Source of the DNA: a virus
IMG/VR virus record: IMGVR_UViG_3300023284_001128
Span: 1 to 35,724 of that record
Direction: 5' to 3' (one strand)
Length of the DNA stretch: 35,724 bases
Of the stretch, positions 13,676-20,281 are shown one piece after another; the stretch's first letter is position 1, and every line of letters begins with the position of its first letter. The position numbers and the translations under genes are program-made. The notes under the pieces were generated by a model. It did no database searches. It was given only the letters and a program-made list of their open reading frames with translations, and was not told the origin of the DNA.

Positions 13676-14088
13676 TCCGGGGTAATATAGCAGCCAGTTC
13701 AGCTAAATCAACCAGGGATTGCTGGGTAAAGGGGGTAGTGGTTGTGGGGAAAAATTTTCATAAATCCCTGATATATCGGAGTTTAGCGAACTTCGGTTTA
13801 GTTCCCTCATGGCCCTCCTAAAGCCACTCTGCATGGGTGGGGGGTTAATCACTGGGGGTTTGTCTTGGTCATGCAACCATTACAGGTCATCACGCCACTC
13901 TCACACCCTGATAGTGCAACACTGATCACTCCAATTGCATGAGTCGAGTGGTCACTCTTGATTGACAAGACATACAGGCTCGTAGACTCGCATCTCCACC
14001 CCTCTCAAGAGCCGACCGATGGCCTACACTCTGATAGCCGACCCACACCACAATTGACAACACAAACAACCCATGGTTGAATAAAGAC
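13676..14088. other. Divergent non-coding control region
   Basis: 413 bases separate the minus-strand operon from the plus-strand genes, with no convincing gene. It holds the promoter at 13684-13711, an AT-containing stretch at 13749-13780, a G-rich run near 13830-13860 and several CACTC motifs. Two TTGACA boxes lie at 13972-13977 and 14054-14059. The second is 17 bases before a TTGAAT that could serve as a weak -10, but this would start transcription inside or at the following start codon. Confidence 0.5.
13684..13711 (-). promoter_or_regulatory. Sigma70-like promoter for the minus-strand unit
   Basis: On the minus strand TTGATT (13706-13711) and TATATT (13684-13689) are separated by 16 bases. 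The -10 matches TATAAT at five of six positions. Transcription would begin about base 13677, only a few bases before the ATG at 13675, giving an almost leaderless message. Confidence 0.5.
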
Positions 14089-14289
14089 ATGTCATTAGAT
14101 GATTTTCAGGATGCCGTGGCAATCCTACAAAGAACAAACGTGCCTTTTATAATAGCCATCAAGCGCTTTGAAGACCCGAAGATCGAAGGAGCCATTTGGA
14201 GAATAGAAGGCGAAGTTGATAATCCTGAAGAATGGCTACAAGCACAAGCAGCAATCCAAGGCTACATAGAAGATCATCTAGCCGACTAG
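14089..14289 (+). CDS. Small acidic protein, 66 residues
   Basis: From the ATG at 14089: MSLDDFQDAVAILQRTNVPF, then IIAIKRFEDPK and an acidic helix ending EEWLQAQAAIQGYIEDHLAD. A small alpha/beta fold is likely. An in-frame TTG at 14077 is an alternative start. The ribosome site is weak (AAAG). Its stop lies within a 7-bp inverted repeat (14287-14303). It stands alone between two gene-poor stretches. No family is recognised. Confidence 0.6.
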   Translation: MSLDDFQDAVAILQRTNVPFIIAIKRFEDPKIEGAIWRIEGEVDNPEEWLQAQAAIQGYIEDHLAD

Positions 14290-14303
14290 GCAATATTTGC
14301 CTA
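14287..14303 (+). terminator. Hairpin over the stop codon
   Basis: TAGGCAA (14287-14293) and TTGCCTA (14297-14303) form a perfect 7-bp stem with a 3-base loop that includes the stop codon of the 66-residue gene. There is no T-run, so termination would be weak or factor-dependent. Confidence 0.35.
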
Positions 14304-14512
14304 CTCACACTCAGTCACACAACCCCCACTCAGAGCACCCTTCACAATCAGGATCACACCCACCACACTCGCATATCTCTTCTTTGGATGAGTCTATTGT
14401 CTCTCTCTCTGGATTGGGTATTGAGAGCGGCGCCGGGAAGGATTGTGGGACATTTTGTCTCATATGGGTGCTGATGGTCAATTAGTTAGTGTCGGGGTGT
14501 GCGTTGGAGTGC

Positions 14513-14725
14513 TCACCCCTCCACAATCGTTAACGCACTCTCTCCCTCATCAACACATATCATGCCACCCGACTTGAAGGCTTCTCGCATAACATTGCGA
14601 ATGCCATCATCGGCTTCAGGCATGAATTCTTCAATCCACGCTTCGAAATACCCGTCTGGTGTCATGTCGCTCATATTCTCCGCCTCGCGCGCTTCCGCGC
14701 TATATCTCCTTAAGCCGAAACTCAT
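14513..14725 (-). CDS. Small acidic hypothetical protein, 70 residues
   Basis: From the ATG at 14725: MSFGLRRYSAEAREAENMSD, then GYFEAWIEEFMPEADDGIRN and a SGGMICVDEGE end. AGAGG directly abuts the ATG, so an internal ATG (MSDMTPDG, about 17 residues later) may be used instead. It is a lone minus-strand gene within the control region. No family is recognised. Confidence 0.45.
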   Translation of the reverse strand: MSFGLRRYSAEAREAENMSDMTPDGYFEAWIEEFMPEADDGIRNVMREAFKSGGMICVDEGESALTIVEG

Positions 14726-14978
14726 CCTCTCACACTCAGACCCCCACTTCAACTCTTCAAAGCCGTAATTCTCTCCATCTCAAGAGGAAGGTTTTGGCTG
14801 GTCACAGCATTGGAATGCTTTAGACACTTATACATGACACCGGCTAGAGCAAAAAGGTTTCATTTATTTTCATTTATTAATTTAAAAGTGTGTATTCATT
14901 GGTGTTTTTGCATAAAAATACTTTGCGCCAAGCGTAACCGATTTCTTGCTATCAGTGAAAAATGTGCGATATTGCTGC
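14726..14978. other. AT-rich non-coding stretch with tandem repeat
   Basis: 253 bases without a convincing gene. A perfect tandem copy of the decamer TTTCATTTAT lies at 14858-14867 and 14868-14877, followed by TAATTTAAAAG. A second AT-rich patch lies at 14905-14925. This is the most AT-rich part of the region and could be a promoter for the plus-strand block or a DNA-unwinding element next to the CACTC cluster. Confidence 0.4.
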
Positions 14979-15167
14979 ATGTCAGAAGTGATGAATCACC
15001 AGAATCGGATCGAACAAATCGCCAGGGATCATTCAATTTTAACGTGCTGGGATGAAGGAGAACTGATGGTTCTCGATGTCAGCACTGCCAGCGGGGAAGT
15101 CTTTAGCGAGTGGATATTTGCTGGGGATTGGTCAATTAGACACCTCATGACTTGGCTTGGCTATTAG
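14979..15167 (+). CDS. Small hypothetical protein, 62 residues
   Basis: From the ATG at 14979: MSEVMNHQNRIEQIARDHSI, then LTCWDEGELMVLDVSTASGE and a FAGDWSIRHLMTWLGY end. It looks like a small alpha/beta domain. It is the first gene of the plus-strand block. Its last 23 bases overlap the end of the convergent small-terminase gene. A start 11 codons earlier is possible but reads less naturally. No family is recognised. Confidence 0.55.
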   Translation: MSEVMNHQNRIEQIARDHSILTCWDEGELMVLDVSTASGEVFSEWIFAGDWSIRHLMTWLGY

Positions 15168-15555
15168 CCAAAGTGGCATTCTCTTCGCGCCTCTCGCTTG
15201 CCGCATCTTCGGCTGACATGTCAAACTTGTCTATTTTGACGTCAATAACCTCGCCGCTTTCCGTCAGCTGCTTCTCATTCTTGGGTTCCACCAACTGAAA
15301 GTTTTGCACTCTGATTGTGAGGTCTGGCCGCACGTTACCCACCACTTCAACCGCCTTCTGTTGGGGCACGATCATCCCAGCGAGTTGCACAGCTGCCTTG
15401 ATTCGATCCTGGACCTTTGCATCCTCTTTGCTGTCTCCGGAGCCTACAAGGCCTAATTTGGCGATGTCGATGAGGAAGTCCACGGGATCGAACCCACGCT
15501 TTCGGCATCTCTTCACCACATCTTCCCGACTGATCACAATTCTTTTTGGCGTCAT
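15145..15555 (-). CDS. Probable terminase small subunit (TerS)
   Basis: 136 residues from the ATG at 15555. RCRKRGFDPVDFLIDIAKLG, then a spacer and DRIKAAVQLAGMIVPQQKAV with EVVGN follow the common phage TerS pattern: a D-P-x-x-F-L motif, then R-x-K-A-A-x-x-L-A and a P-K-K-x-x-V-E turn. The C-terminus is acidic. TerS recognises the packaging site and delivers DNA to TerL. It is oddly placed: a lone minus-strand gene within the plus-strand block, about 9 kb from terL. Confidence is moderate because the N-terminal DNA-binding helices are only inferred. Confidence 0.58.
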   Translation of the reverse strand: MTPKRIVISREDVVKRCRKRGFDPVDFLIDIAKLGLVGSGDSKEDAKVQDRIKAAVQLAGMIVPQQKAVEVVGNVRPDLTIRVQNFQLVEPKNEKQLTESGEVIDVKIDKFDMSAEDAASERREENATLANSQAKS

Positions 15556-15614
15556 CGAAGAAAAGGTAACAAAGTCGGTTGCACGATGCAAGGTGTGTGA
15601 TATGTTGGTGGGTT

Positions 15615-15818
15615 ATGAAAAACGGAATCTATAAAGACGAAATACGGGTGATTACAAAAAGCGTGTTTGGCAGTGGAACAAGAACAGAAAGCTGGGATAC
15701 TATTGCCGGCGATTGTCCAATAATCAACGGATTTTTAGCTGATAATGACACTCAAGAAATGACATTGGTATCAGCCAACATGGGAATAATCTCAACGTAT
15801 CAGAAGGCCTACAGATGA
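15615..15818 (+). CDS. Small hypothetical protein, 67 residues
   Basis: From the ATG at 15615, with GGTGGG just upstream: MKNGIYKDEIRVITKSVFGS, then a beta-rich middle and TLVSANMGIISTYQKAYR. It is ATGA-coupled to the next gene and heads a chain of five tiny genes. No family is recognised. Confidence 0.6.
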   Translation: MKNGIYKDEIRVITKSVFGSGTRTESWDTIAGDCPIINGFLADNDTQEMTLVSANMGIISTYQKAYR

Positions 15819-16003
15819 AAATCTCAGAAGGAAAACGATGGACCACAGTCCGATGCCAGTGCAGCTGGTGCAAGGGAGAATCAACCCCCAAAGTCATGGA
15901 AGTCAGTTTCGAATTCAATGACCCAATCACCCACGGTATTTGCAAAAAATGTAAAGCCGACTTACTCAATGAAGGACTTACGGTCGCTTCTAAACCCATA
16001 TAA
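15815..16003 (+). CDS. Four-Cys small protein, 62 residues
   Basis: It starts MKISEGKRWTTVRCQCSWCK, with CQCSWC at 14-19 and CKKC later (about 43-46), which looks like a zinc ribbon. The middle is beta-strand-like (VMEVSFEFNDP). The ATG shares ATGA with the upstream stop. It could be a nucleic-acid- or host-protein-binding early protein. Confidence 0.62.
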   Translation: MKISEGKRWTTVRCQCSWCKGESTPKVMEVSFEFNDPITHGICKKCKADLLNEGLTVASKPI

Positions 16004-16005
16004 TT

Positions 16006-16089
16006 ATGAGCACTGCAATATTCACCATATTAATGATCGCCATTTTCACCGTAATCCTATTCACCGCACCATCTCACAAATCATTATGA
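16006..16089 (+). CDS. 27-residue single-span membrane peptide
   Basis: The ATG at 16006 opens 27 codons: MSTAIFTILMIAIFTVILFT and then APSHKSL. Nearly all is one hydrophobic span with a short polar tail. The ATG lies two bases after the previous stop, and its stop overlaps the next start as ATGA, so it fits the coupled chain. It may be a small envelope or regulatory peptide. The coupling is the main support for such a short gene. Confidence 0.5.
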   Translation: MSTAIFTILMIAIFTVILFTAPSHKSL

Positions 16090-16136
16090 GCAGAAAACAC
16101 TTCATCACTCTGTCTGAAATGATCGGGGAGCTATGA
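16086..16136 (+). CDS. 16-residue micro-gene
   Basis: MSRKHFITLSEMIGEL, ended by a TGA that shares ATGA with the next start at 16133. It begins within the stop of the membrane peptide gene. It could be a functional peptide or only a translational relay that carries ribosomes to the next gene. Support is positional only. Confidence 0.35.
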   Translation: MSRKHFITLSEMIGEL

Positions 16137-16315
16137 GCTATTTCTACGAGTCGGCACAACGAAAAGGTGTGTTTCGTGTCATTGGAACTGACGACTACAT
16201 CGGAAATACACCGGGAGACGAAAGCTACGAAGACCGGGTTCTGAAGGCCCGCAAGAAGCGTAAAAAACGATTCCACACAGTCCATCATTGCGGAAGAAGA
16301 ACGAGCCGCACCTAA
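16133..16315 (+). CDS. Small basic protein, 60 residues
   Basis: It begins MSYFYESAQRKGVFRVIGTD and ends in a Lys/Arg run (LKARKKRKKRFHTVHHCGRR). The basic tail suggests nucleic acid or ribosome binding. The ribosome site is the GGGGAG that lies in the preceding micro-gene. It is the last gene before the terminator at 16334-16362. Confidence 0.58.
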   Translation: MSYFYESAQRKGVFRVIGTDDYIGNTPGDESYEDRVLKARKKRKKRFHTVHHCGRRTSRT

Positions 16316-16333
16316 AACCCTCCCAAACCCACC

Positions 16334-16362
16334 GCCGCCTTGGTAACCCCTTGGCGGCTTTT
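16334..16362 (+). terminator. Rho-independent terminator
   Basis: GCCGCC (16334-16339) pairs with GGCGGC (16353-16358), with a 13-base loop, and is followed by TTTT. It closes the micro-gene chain. Confidence 0.7.
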
Positions 16363-16374
16363 CTCATTCATGGC

Positions 16375-16446
16375 GGTAACTTGACTTGACAGCTTTGCTG
16401 GTAACTCAGTTCTGCGAGTTGACTTAGCAATCCGGTGCTTTAGCTT
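16375..16446 (+). promoter_or_regulatory. Possible promoter/operator with direct repeat
   Basis: GGTAACT followed by a TTGACT/TTGACA box occurs twice (from 16375 and from 16400), giving TTGACA at 16386-16391 and TTGACT at 16419-16424. The second is 16 bases before TAGCTT, a poor -10. The repeat right after a terminator and before a new gene suggests a controlled promoter. Confidence 0.3.
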
Positions 16447-16499
16447 AAGTCGAACACAAAAGGGTTTCACCCATCGGTGAACACGGCTTTTTAACTGAA

Positions 16500-16703
16500 A
16501 TGGAAAAATACATCCTCAAAATCCAAAGCGGAAAGTGGATTAACATCCACAGAGTTGAATCGATCGAGTGCGTGCAAGGTGACTATTTCGTCATGGTCGG
16601 TGGTCACACTTTTCGGGTTTCGCCGAATTACCTACCTTGTTTTCGCGCAGCACTAGAATTTCGAGAGCTTGAATTCACCACTCAAATGGGAGAAGCGCTC
16701 TAG
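16500..16703 (+). CDS. Small hypothetical protein, 67 residues
   Basis: MEKYILKIQSGKWINIHRVE, then SIECVQGDYFVMVGGHTFRV and a helical end. The strand-turn-strand pattern suggests a small beta-rich fold. It starts after a separate promoter-like region, so it may be independently expressed. No family is recognised. The ribosome site is unclear. Confidence 0.58.
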   Translation: MEKYILKIQSGKWINIHRVESIECVQGDYFVMVGGHTFRVSPNYLPCFRAALEFRELEFTTQMGEAL

Positions 16704-16706
16704 GAT

Positions 16707-16736
16707 TCGATCTGAGCCCTCTGGGGTCGATCTGAG
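16707..16736. repeat. Direct repeat TCGATCTGAG with hairpin
   Basis: The decamer TCGATCTGAG occurs at 16707-16716 and 16727-16736, 20 bases apart (two helical turns). The spacing and the flanking CCCTC/GAGGG inverted arms could make a regulator site or a small hairpin just after a gene. Confidence 0.4.
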
Positions 16737-16751
16737 AGGGAGTGCAGCCAA

Positions 16752-16817
16752 ATGGCACTTAGAACCGACCGACCGATTTTTTGTAACCTCATCGGAGACG
16801 TAATCGTCTACGACTGA
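16752..16817 (+). CDS. Possible 21-residue micro-gene
   Basis: The ATG at 16752 with GGGAG nine bases upstream opens MALRTDRPIFCNLIGDVIVY and D before TGA. It fills the gap between two genes. Apart from the ribosome site there is no independent support. Confidence 0.3.
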   Translation: MALRTDRPIFCNLIGDVIVYD

Positions 16818-16845
16818 GTGGGGTAGGCCTTATTAAATTAAACGC

Positions 16846-17079
16846 ATGAGCGACATACAGCATAAGCCTAAGTTTAAAGCGTCACCAGCTGGTCGGGCCA
16901 TTCAAGCAGGGGCTCCCGCTAATTACACAGATATGGATCAGGCAGCCAATGTAGAGCGCGCTCCTTTTGCTAATTCCACTGAGAGAGAGGCTGCTATGGC
17001 TAGGACAGTTAAATTGAGAGAGCGTGAAAAGCAACGTCGCAAAACCCGCTTGGGTAAATATTGCAGTTGGGATATCTAA
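16846..17079 (+). CDS. Small basic, Ala-rich protein, 77 residues
   Basis: It starts MSDIQHKPKFKASPAGRAIQ and ends with a charged helix REREKQRRKTRLGKYCSWDI. Low-complexity charged composition suggests an extended or nucleic-acid-binding protein. An AT-rich AATTAAACGC precedes the ATG, without a strong ribosome site. It is separated by 98 bases from the OB-fold gene. No family is recognised. Confidence 0.55.
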   Translation: MSDIQHKPKFKASPAGRAIQAGAPANYTDMDQAANVERAPFANSTEREAAMARTVKLREREKQRRKTRLGKYCSWDI

Positions 17080-17177
17080 TGTTTGGAATTGAAGATGAAG
17101 CTTAGCCTGAAGCTCATTTTACAAATACAACGAAAAATCTACATTGACACAACATCAACCAACATCAAGACACCAAA

Positions 17178-17987
17178 ATGATTGAAAAAATACTCAAACT
17201 CGACGACGGCACGAAGATCAAATCCGTCACCGGGACCATCACTGATGTATACGAACCTCGCTCCGGGGTTGGGAAGGCATCTGGCAAAGAATACAAAGCA
17301 CAAGATATTAGCATCAAAGATAGTTCTGGTTTCCTGAAATGCACCATTTGGGGCCTCAACGCCGACACCCTGGACCTGGATGATTGCGGTAAGGCCATTT
17401 TTTGTGAGGGGGATGATGACGGGAACTTTTGTCCTACCGTCAAGGTCGACAAACGCACCAAAAAGAAAGCCGTCTCGATTATGGGAATGTGGCGATCCAA
17501 CTGTATCACCGGTGAAACCGATGAGGCCCTTAAGGCGGAAGCGCAGAAGCGTCAAGCAGAGCGTCAAGTAAAGCGGGCACAAGCTGCTGGTGGTGGGGGA
17601 CTGGTCCAGTTCCCTATCGCTGTGACGGGCCCTCACATGCAGGCGTGTTTTAACAATGCAAAGAAAATCATGGGGACTACCGTCGATCAGGCGTGTAATG
17701 CAATCGCAACTATTGCTGTGGCTCTATTCACTGGGACTACGCCGTCATCGCTGGGAAGTGTTGGAGGGACAGGCGGTGCGGCAAAGAAAGCGGACGGGCC
17801 TGTGGATGTGTCCGGCGGCGAGGAGCTCAAGAAAGACAGACCAGTGGACGTTGCTGGCGATCGTCCAGCAGCCGCCTTCTCACACGTCGATCAGCGGCCA
17901 ACATCTGTGGTTGATGCCAATGCCGAGGAGCCTGTGGTGGTCACATCTGACGTAACGGCGTCAGAAGAAGGAGGCGGCTGGTCGTGA
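17178..17987 (+). CDS. OB-fold ssDNA-binding-like protein
   Basis: 269 residues. The N-terminal 110 residues have the strand order of an OB fold: SVTGTITDVYEPR, then KEYKAQDISIKDSSGFLKCT with IWG, as in RPA-type ssDNA-binding domains. A Lys-rich linker follows. The C-terminal part is Gly/Ala-rich, then acidic (residues 185-269), ending EEGGGWS; an acidic flexible tail is typical of SSB proteins that recruit partners. The gene heads the replication cluster. It probably coats ssDNA during replication or recombination. Confidence 0.65.
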   Translation: MIEKILKLDDGTKIKSVTGTITDVYEPRSGVGKASGKEYKAQDISIKDSSGFLKCTIWGLNADTLDLDDCGKAIFCEGDDDGNFCPTVKVDKRTKKKAVSIMGMWRSNCITGETDEALKAEAQKRQAERQVKRAQAAGGGGLVQFPIAVTGPHMQACFNNAKKIMGTTVDQACNAIATIAVALFTGTTPSSLGSVGGTGGAAKKADGPVDVSGGEELKKDRPVDVAGDRPAAAFSHVDQRPTSVVDANAEEPVVVTSDVTASEEGGGWS

Positions 17988-18226
17988 ATCTCGGGGAGTT
18001 GCCAATTTTCGCACCTGTCTACCAGGAAATCTGCGACCGGCTTAGGGAGGCCGGCGCAGCTCCCTTGTGTTCCCGGGACCATGTGACTCTATCGCTCGGC
18101 ATTGCATACGGCGCGATTGACGAAAAAGGGGTCCGGAGTGAAGTCAACCAATTCCGCTTGGTGAATGCGTTCGCCACCTTGCTGAAACAATTCAATGATG
18201 ATGCAATGAAGACACTCAATAACTGA
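17984..18226 (+). CDS. Helical hypothetical protein, 80 residues
   Basis: It begins with GTG at 17984, overlapping the previous stop as GTGA. The sequence has several helices (PIFAPVYQEICDRLREAG, then NQFRLVNAFATLLKQFND). Its position right after the OB protein and before the exonuclease suggests a replication-linked role. No family is recognised. Confidence 0.6.
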   Translation: MNLGELPIFAPVYQEICDRLREAGAAPLCSRDHVTLSLGIAYGAIDEKGVRSEVNQFRLVNAFATLLKQFNDDAMKTLNN

Positions 18227-18390
18227 TGACAAAGGATCAGATCATTAAAGCACTTGAAATAATGCCTTCCGATACCACCGAGGTAGTGGTCGAACACGGC
18301 CGCGGCTCAACTATCACTCCTATTGGGGAAATCAAGTTCACCATCATTCCCGGGGTTAAACCTCAGATTCGTCTCGTAATTGCAGAATGA
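18226..18390 (+). CDS. Small hypothetical protein, 54 residues
   Basis: The ATG at 18226 shares a base with the stop before it (TGATG), and its TGA overlaps the exonuclease start (ATGA). It reads MTKDQIIKALEIMPSDTTEV, then GSTITPIGEIKFTIIPG and a beta-like end. This is a small alpha/beta protein; double coupling supports reality. No family is recognised. Confidence 0.65.
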   Translation: MTKDQIIKALEIMPSDTTEVVVEHGRGSTITPIGEIKFTIIPGVKPQIRLVIAE

Positions 18391-19082
18391 AAGCACTCTA
18401 TTTTGACATTGAAACAGCACCGCTCCCAGACGAACTCATCACCTGGCCCAAGTTCTACCCAGCCAAGCACCTCGTTGACGCCGAAAAGAAGAAGGAATCA
18501 GTCGAGCAGAAACGCCGAGCCTTCATCGACGGCGCGTGCCTTCTCCCCCAAGCTTCTTATGTCTGTGCGGTCGGCGCCAAATACGACGACTCTCCACAGG
18601 TTCATATCAGGCACCAGAGTGACTGGCGCAATGAGAAAATTCTTATTGAGTGGATCCTTGGTATCATCGAGACCGCGTGTCACATGGGACGAGCGATAGT
18701 CGGGTTCAACATCGTTGGGTTCGATCTGAAATACCTCTACCAAAAGGCGCTCAAACACAACGTGCAGAAGCCTGCCATCATGATGATGCAGGGGAAATAT
18801 GGCATGAGTGACAAGCGGATCGTTGATCTTCGGGATATTTTGTCTTGCGGTGAAGGAAAATATGCTAAAGGTAAACTCGAGGAATATTGCGAATACTTCG
18901 GGTTCCCTGTGAAGACGTTCTCTGGGAAATATTTCCATGAAGTCCTGGTCGAAGATCACATCAAAGCGATGGACTATCTTAAATGGGATGTGGCCACACT
19001 TCAAATGATCTGGAACCGGCACGACACCTGGTTGACGCCACCCACCAAGGGTTCACCCGCACCATTCCTCTTGAAAGTATGA
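18387..19082 (+). CDS. DnaQ/PolB-like 3'-5' exonuclease
   Basis: 231 residues. The three exonuclease motifs are present: ExoI FDIET (D7, E9), ExoII GFNIVGFD (N108, D113) and ExoIII YLKWD (Y197, D201). This is the 'predicted PolB-related exonuclease' type, a stand-alone nuclease rather than a polymerase domain. It would remove 3' ends during replication or recombination using two metal ions. It lies after the 54-residue gene and before a zinc-finger gene. No polymerase gene accompanies it in the window. Confidence 0.9.
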   Translation: MKALYFDIETAPLPDELITWPKFYPAKHLVDAEKKKESVEQKRRAFIDGACLLPQASYVCAVGAKYDDSPQVHIRHQSDWRNEKILIEWILGIIETACHMGRAIVGFNIVGFDLKYLYQKALKHNVQKPAIMMMQGKYGMSDKRIVDLRDILSCGEGKYAKGKLEEYCEYFGFPVKTFSGKYFHEVLVEDHIKAMDYLKWDVATLQMIWNRHDTWLTPPTKGSPAPFLLKV

Positions 19083-19261
19083 TAAAGACAACTATATTTT
19101 GCGATGCGTGTAATGAGTTAATGCCTAAAGCATTCCTGATTGCAGGACGCTATAAAATGAAAAAATGTGAATTCACGGTTCTGACTCCAGACAAGAAGGA
19201 TATATGTTTTGATTGTTTTTCAAGGGCCTGGGAATCTGAAAGTGGGTGTCCTGAAACATGA
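19079..19261 (+). CDS. Small zinc-finger protein, 60 residues
   Basis: From the ATG at 19079: MIKTTIFCDACNELMPKAFL, then KKCEFTVLTPDKKDICFDCF. CDAC at 8-11 and CFDC later make a four-Cys zinc finger. It overlaps the exonuclease stop by four bases and the helicase-loader-like start by four bases. It probably binds nucleic acid or a partner; no family is recognised. Confidence 0.62.
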   Translation: MIKTTIFCDACNELMPKAFLIAGRYKMKKCEFTVLTPDKKDICFDCFSRAWESESGCPET

Positions 19262-19911
19262 TCATCCTAGAATGCACCCATTGCCGGCGCAACGTTGAGT
19301 TCAAGGAACTTGACGACGCGCACGGCGAGGTGATCACTCAGATTGCCAAAAACATCATCTGCACCAAGTGTGGCGACTTACTGCCGCATGCAGATAACCT
19401 TGACCGGCTATTTAAGACCGAGCCGATTCACCCTGAATGGACTCACTACGAAAATGAACTGGTCGCACAATCAATCGAAAACGAATCCCTTTGCGTTCTC
19501 TTCTATTCCGACGATCCCAAGGATCATGTTGAAGCTTGCCGCTATATCGTGGCGTCTTACGAAGGGCCTGGTAACGTCATTCTCGGCTCTCATGCTGATA
19601 TTAGCGATCGCCTCAACATACTCGCGTCTCATGAGGAGGACCTTATGGGATTTCGCAAAAAGCTTCTTGAGGCTGCGGTTTTGTGCATTACTGGCTTTGG
19701 GGAGGGACGCATGGGTGAGAGCGGAGATCCTCCATCCACGAAACACTTTGCTGATCTCCTCGAATGCCGCCTGGCAACAGCTGATACAACGGACGCAGTT
19801 TACACCGCCATCGGAACCTCGCACTCTTTCCCGGGGCTGCAGACAAGGTGTAACGAATTCGGAACTAAGACCCTCGGCCTTATCAAAAATCACTACACGC
19901 TAATCAAATGA
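19258..19911 (+). CDS. DnaC-like helicase loader with degenerate ATPase
   Basis: 217 residues. An N-terminal zinc ribbon has CTHC at 6-9 and CTKC at 35-38. The rest lines up in order with DnaC-type AAA+ loaders: NVILGSHADISDRLN resembles DnaC's SVLIITVADIMSAM region, LLEAAVLCITGFGEG fits the Walker B strand, and FADLLECRLATADTTDAVYT the helix before sensor 1. The Walker A place (82-90, FYSDDPKDH) has no GxxxxGK[ST], and Walker B lacks the DD/DE pair. It may bind the host helicase without ATP hydrolysis. No helicase gene is seen nearby. The fold assignment is by eye. Confidence 0.5.
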   Translation: MIILECTHCRRNVEFKELDDAHGEVITQIAKNIICTKCGDLLPHADNLDRLFKTEPIHPEWTHYENELVAQSIENESLCVLFYSDDPKDHVEACRYIVASYEGPGNVILGSHADISDRLNILASHEEDLMGFRKKLLEAAVLCITGFGEGRMGESGDPPSTKHFADLLECRLATADTTDAVYTAIGTSHSFPGLQTRCNEFGTKTLGLIKNHYTLIK

Positions 19912-19914
19912 ACC

Positions 19915-20118
19915 ATGAAAATGAAAACACAAGTGAAGTTTGTCCGGTCATCGGATCCAGCGAATTTAGCGTTTGACCTGGAGAAAATCCTGAATGAAGA
20001 CCAACGAGAATACACCGACTTCCACCCCCTGGGTTCAGGATCAGGTCTTCTTGTGTTTCGGTGCCCAGATTCTGTGGCTAGAAGCACTGCGGTTCAGGAT
20101 CTGTCTAAGGGGGAGTGA
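19915..20118 (+). CDS. Small protein, 67 residues, upstream of the SWIM ORF
   Basis: MKMKTQVKFVRSSDPANLAF, then a compact alpha/beta pattern ending VQDLSKGE. It ends in a five-G run directly before TGA. Either it is a stand-alone protein or a +1 slip at GGG-GGA would join it in frame to the SWIM zinc-finger region that follows, giving a product of about 122 residues. No family is recognised for this part. Confidence 0.55.
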   Translation: MKMKTQVKFVRSSDPANLAFDLEKILNEDQREYTDFHPLGSGSGLLVFRCPDSVARSTAVQDLSKGE

Positions 20119-20281
20119 TGAATGGTATTTTTGTGATCTTGAAGAGGGGAAGGAGGGCACTTGTGATTGTGCCGCGTTCAGGTTCACTCCCAAGAATAGC
20201 CGGGGGGTTAAAGAAGGCTGTAAACATCTGAGATTCATAGTGCGGCGAGTGTTAGAGAAACAAATGGATGACAAAAGATGA
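19994..20281 (+). CDS. SWIM zinc-finger protein
   Basis: 95 residues if it starts at the ATG at 19994 (GGAG ten bases upstream). The C-terminal part WYFCDLEEGKEGTCDCAAF and GCKHLRFI gives the SWIM pattern C-x-C-x(n)-C-x-H at C57, C59, C76 and H78, a zinc domain found in DNA-associated proteins and transposases. The N-terminal 40 residues overlap the previous gene in the +1 frame and read less naturally, so the true N-terminus may come from a frameshift at the G-run near 20108-20113. It overlaps the HNH gene by 14 bases. Confidence 0.6.
   Translation: MKTNENTPTSTPWVQDQVFLCFGAQILWLEALRFRICLRGSDEWYFCDLEEGKEGTCDCAAFRFTPKNSRGVKEGCKHLRFIVRRVLEKQMDDKR

Larger units (their letters stand above)
13824..14735. 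repeat. Cluster of CACTC motifs, possible iteron region
   Basis: CACTC or its complement GAGTG recurs about a dozen times here (near 13825, 13896, 13928, 13943, 13949, 14028, 14306, 14328, 14367, 14504, 14533 and 14733), several within longer similar strings such as CACACTCAG at 14305 and 14732. About two would be expected by chance in this length. Spacing is irregular, so these are not classical iterons. Initiator or regulator binding sites are possible. Confidence 0.35.

Noticed and set aside
20118-20231. 37-codon frame opening with the TGATG after the 67-residue gene
   Set aside because: Product is a Gly/Arg/Leu-rich string in the -1 frame; the SWIM frame over the same bases is far more protein-like.
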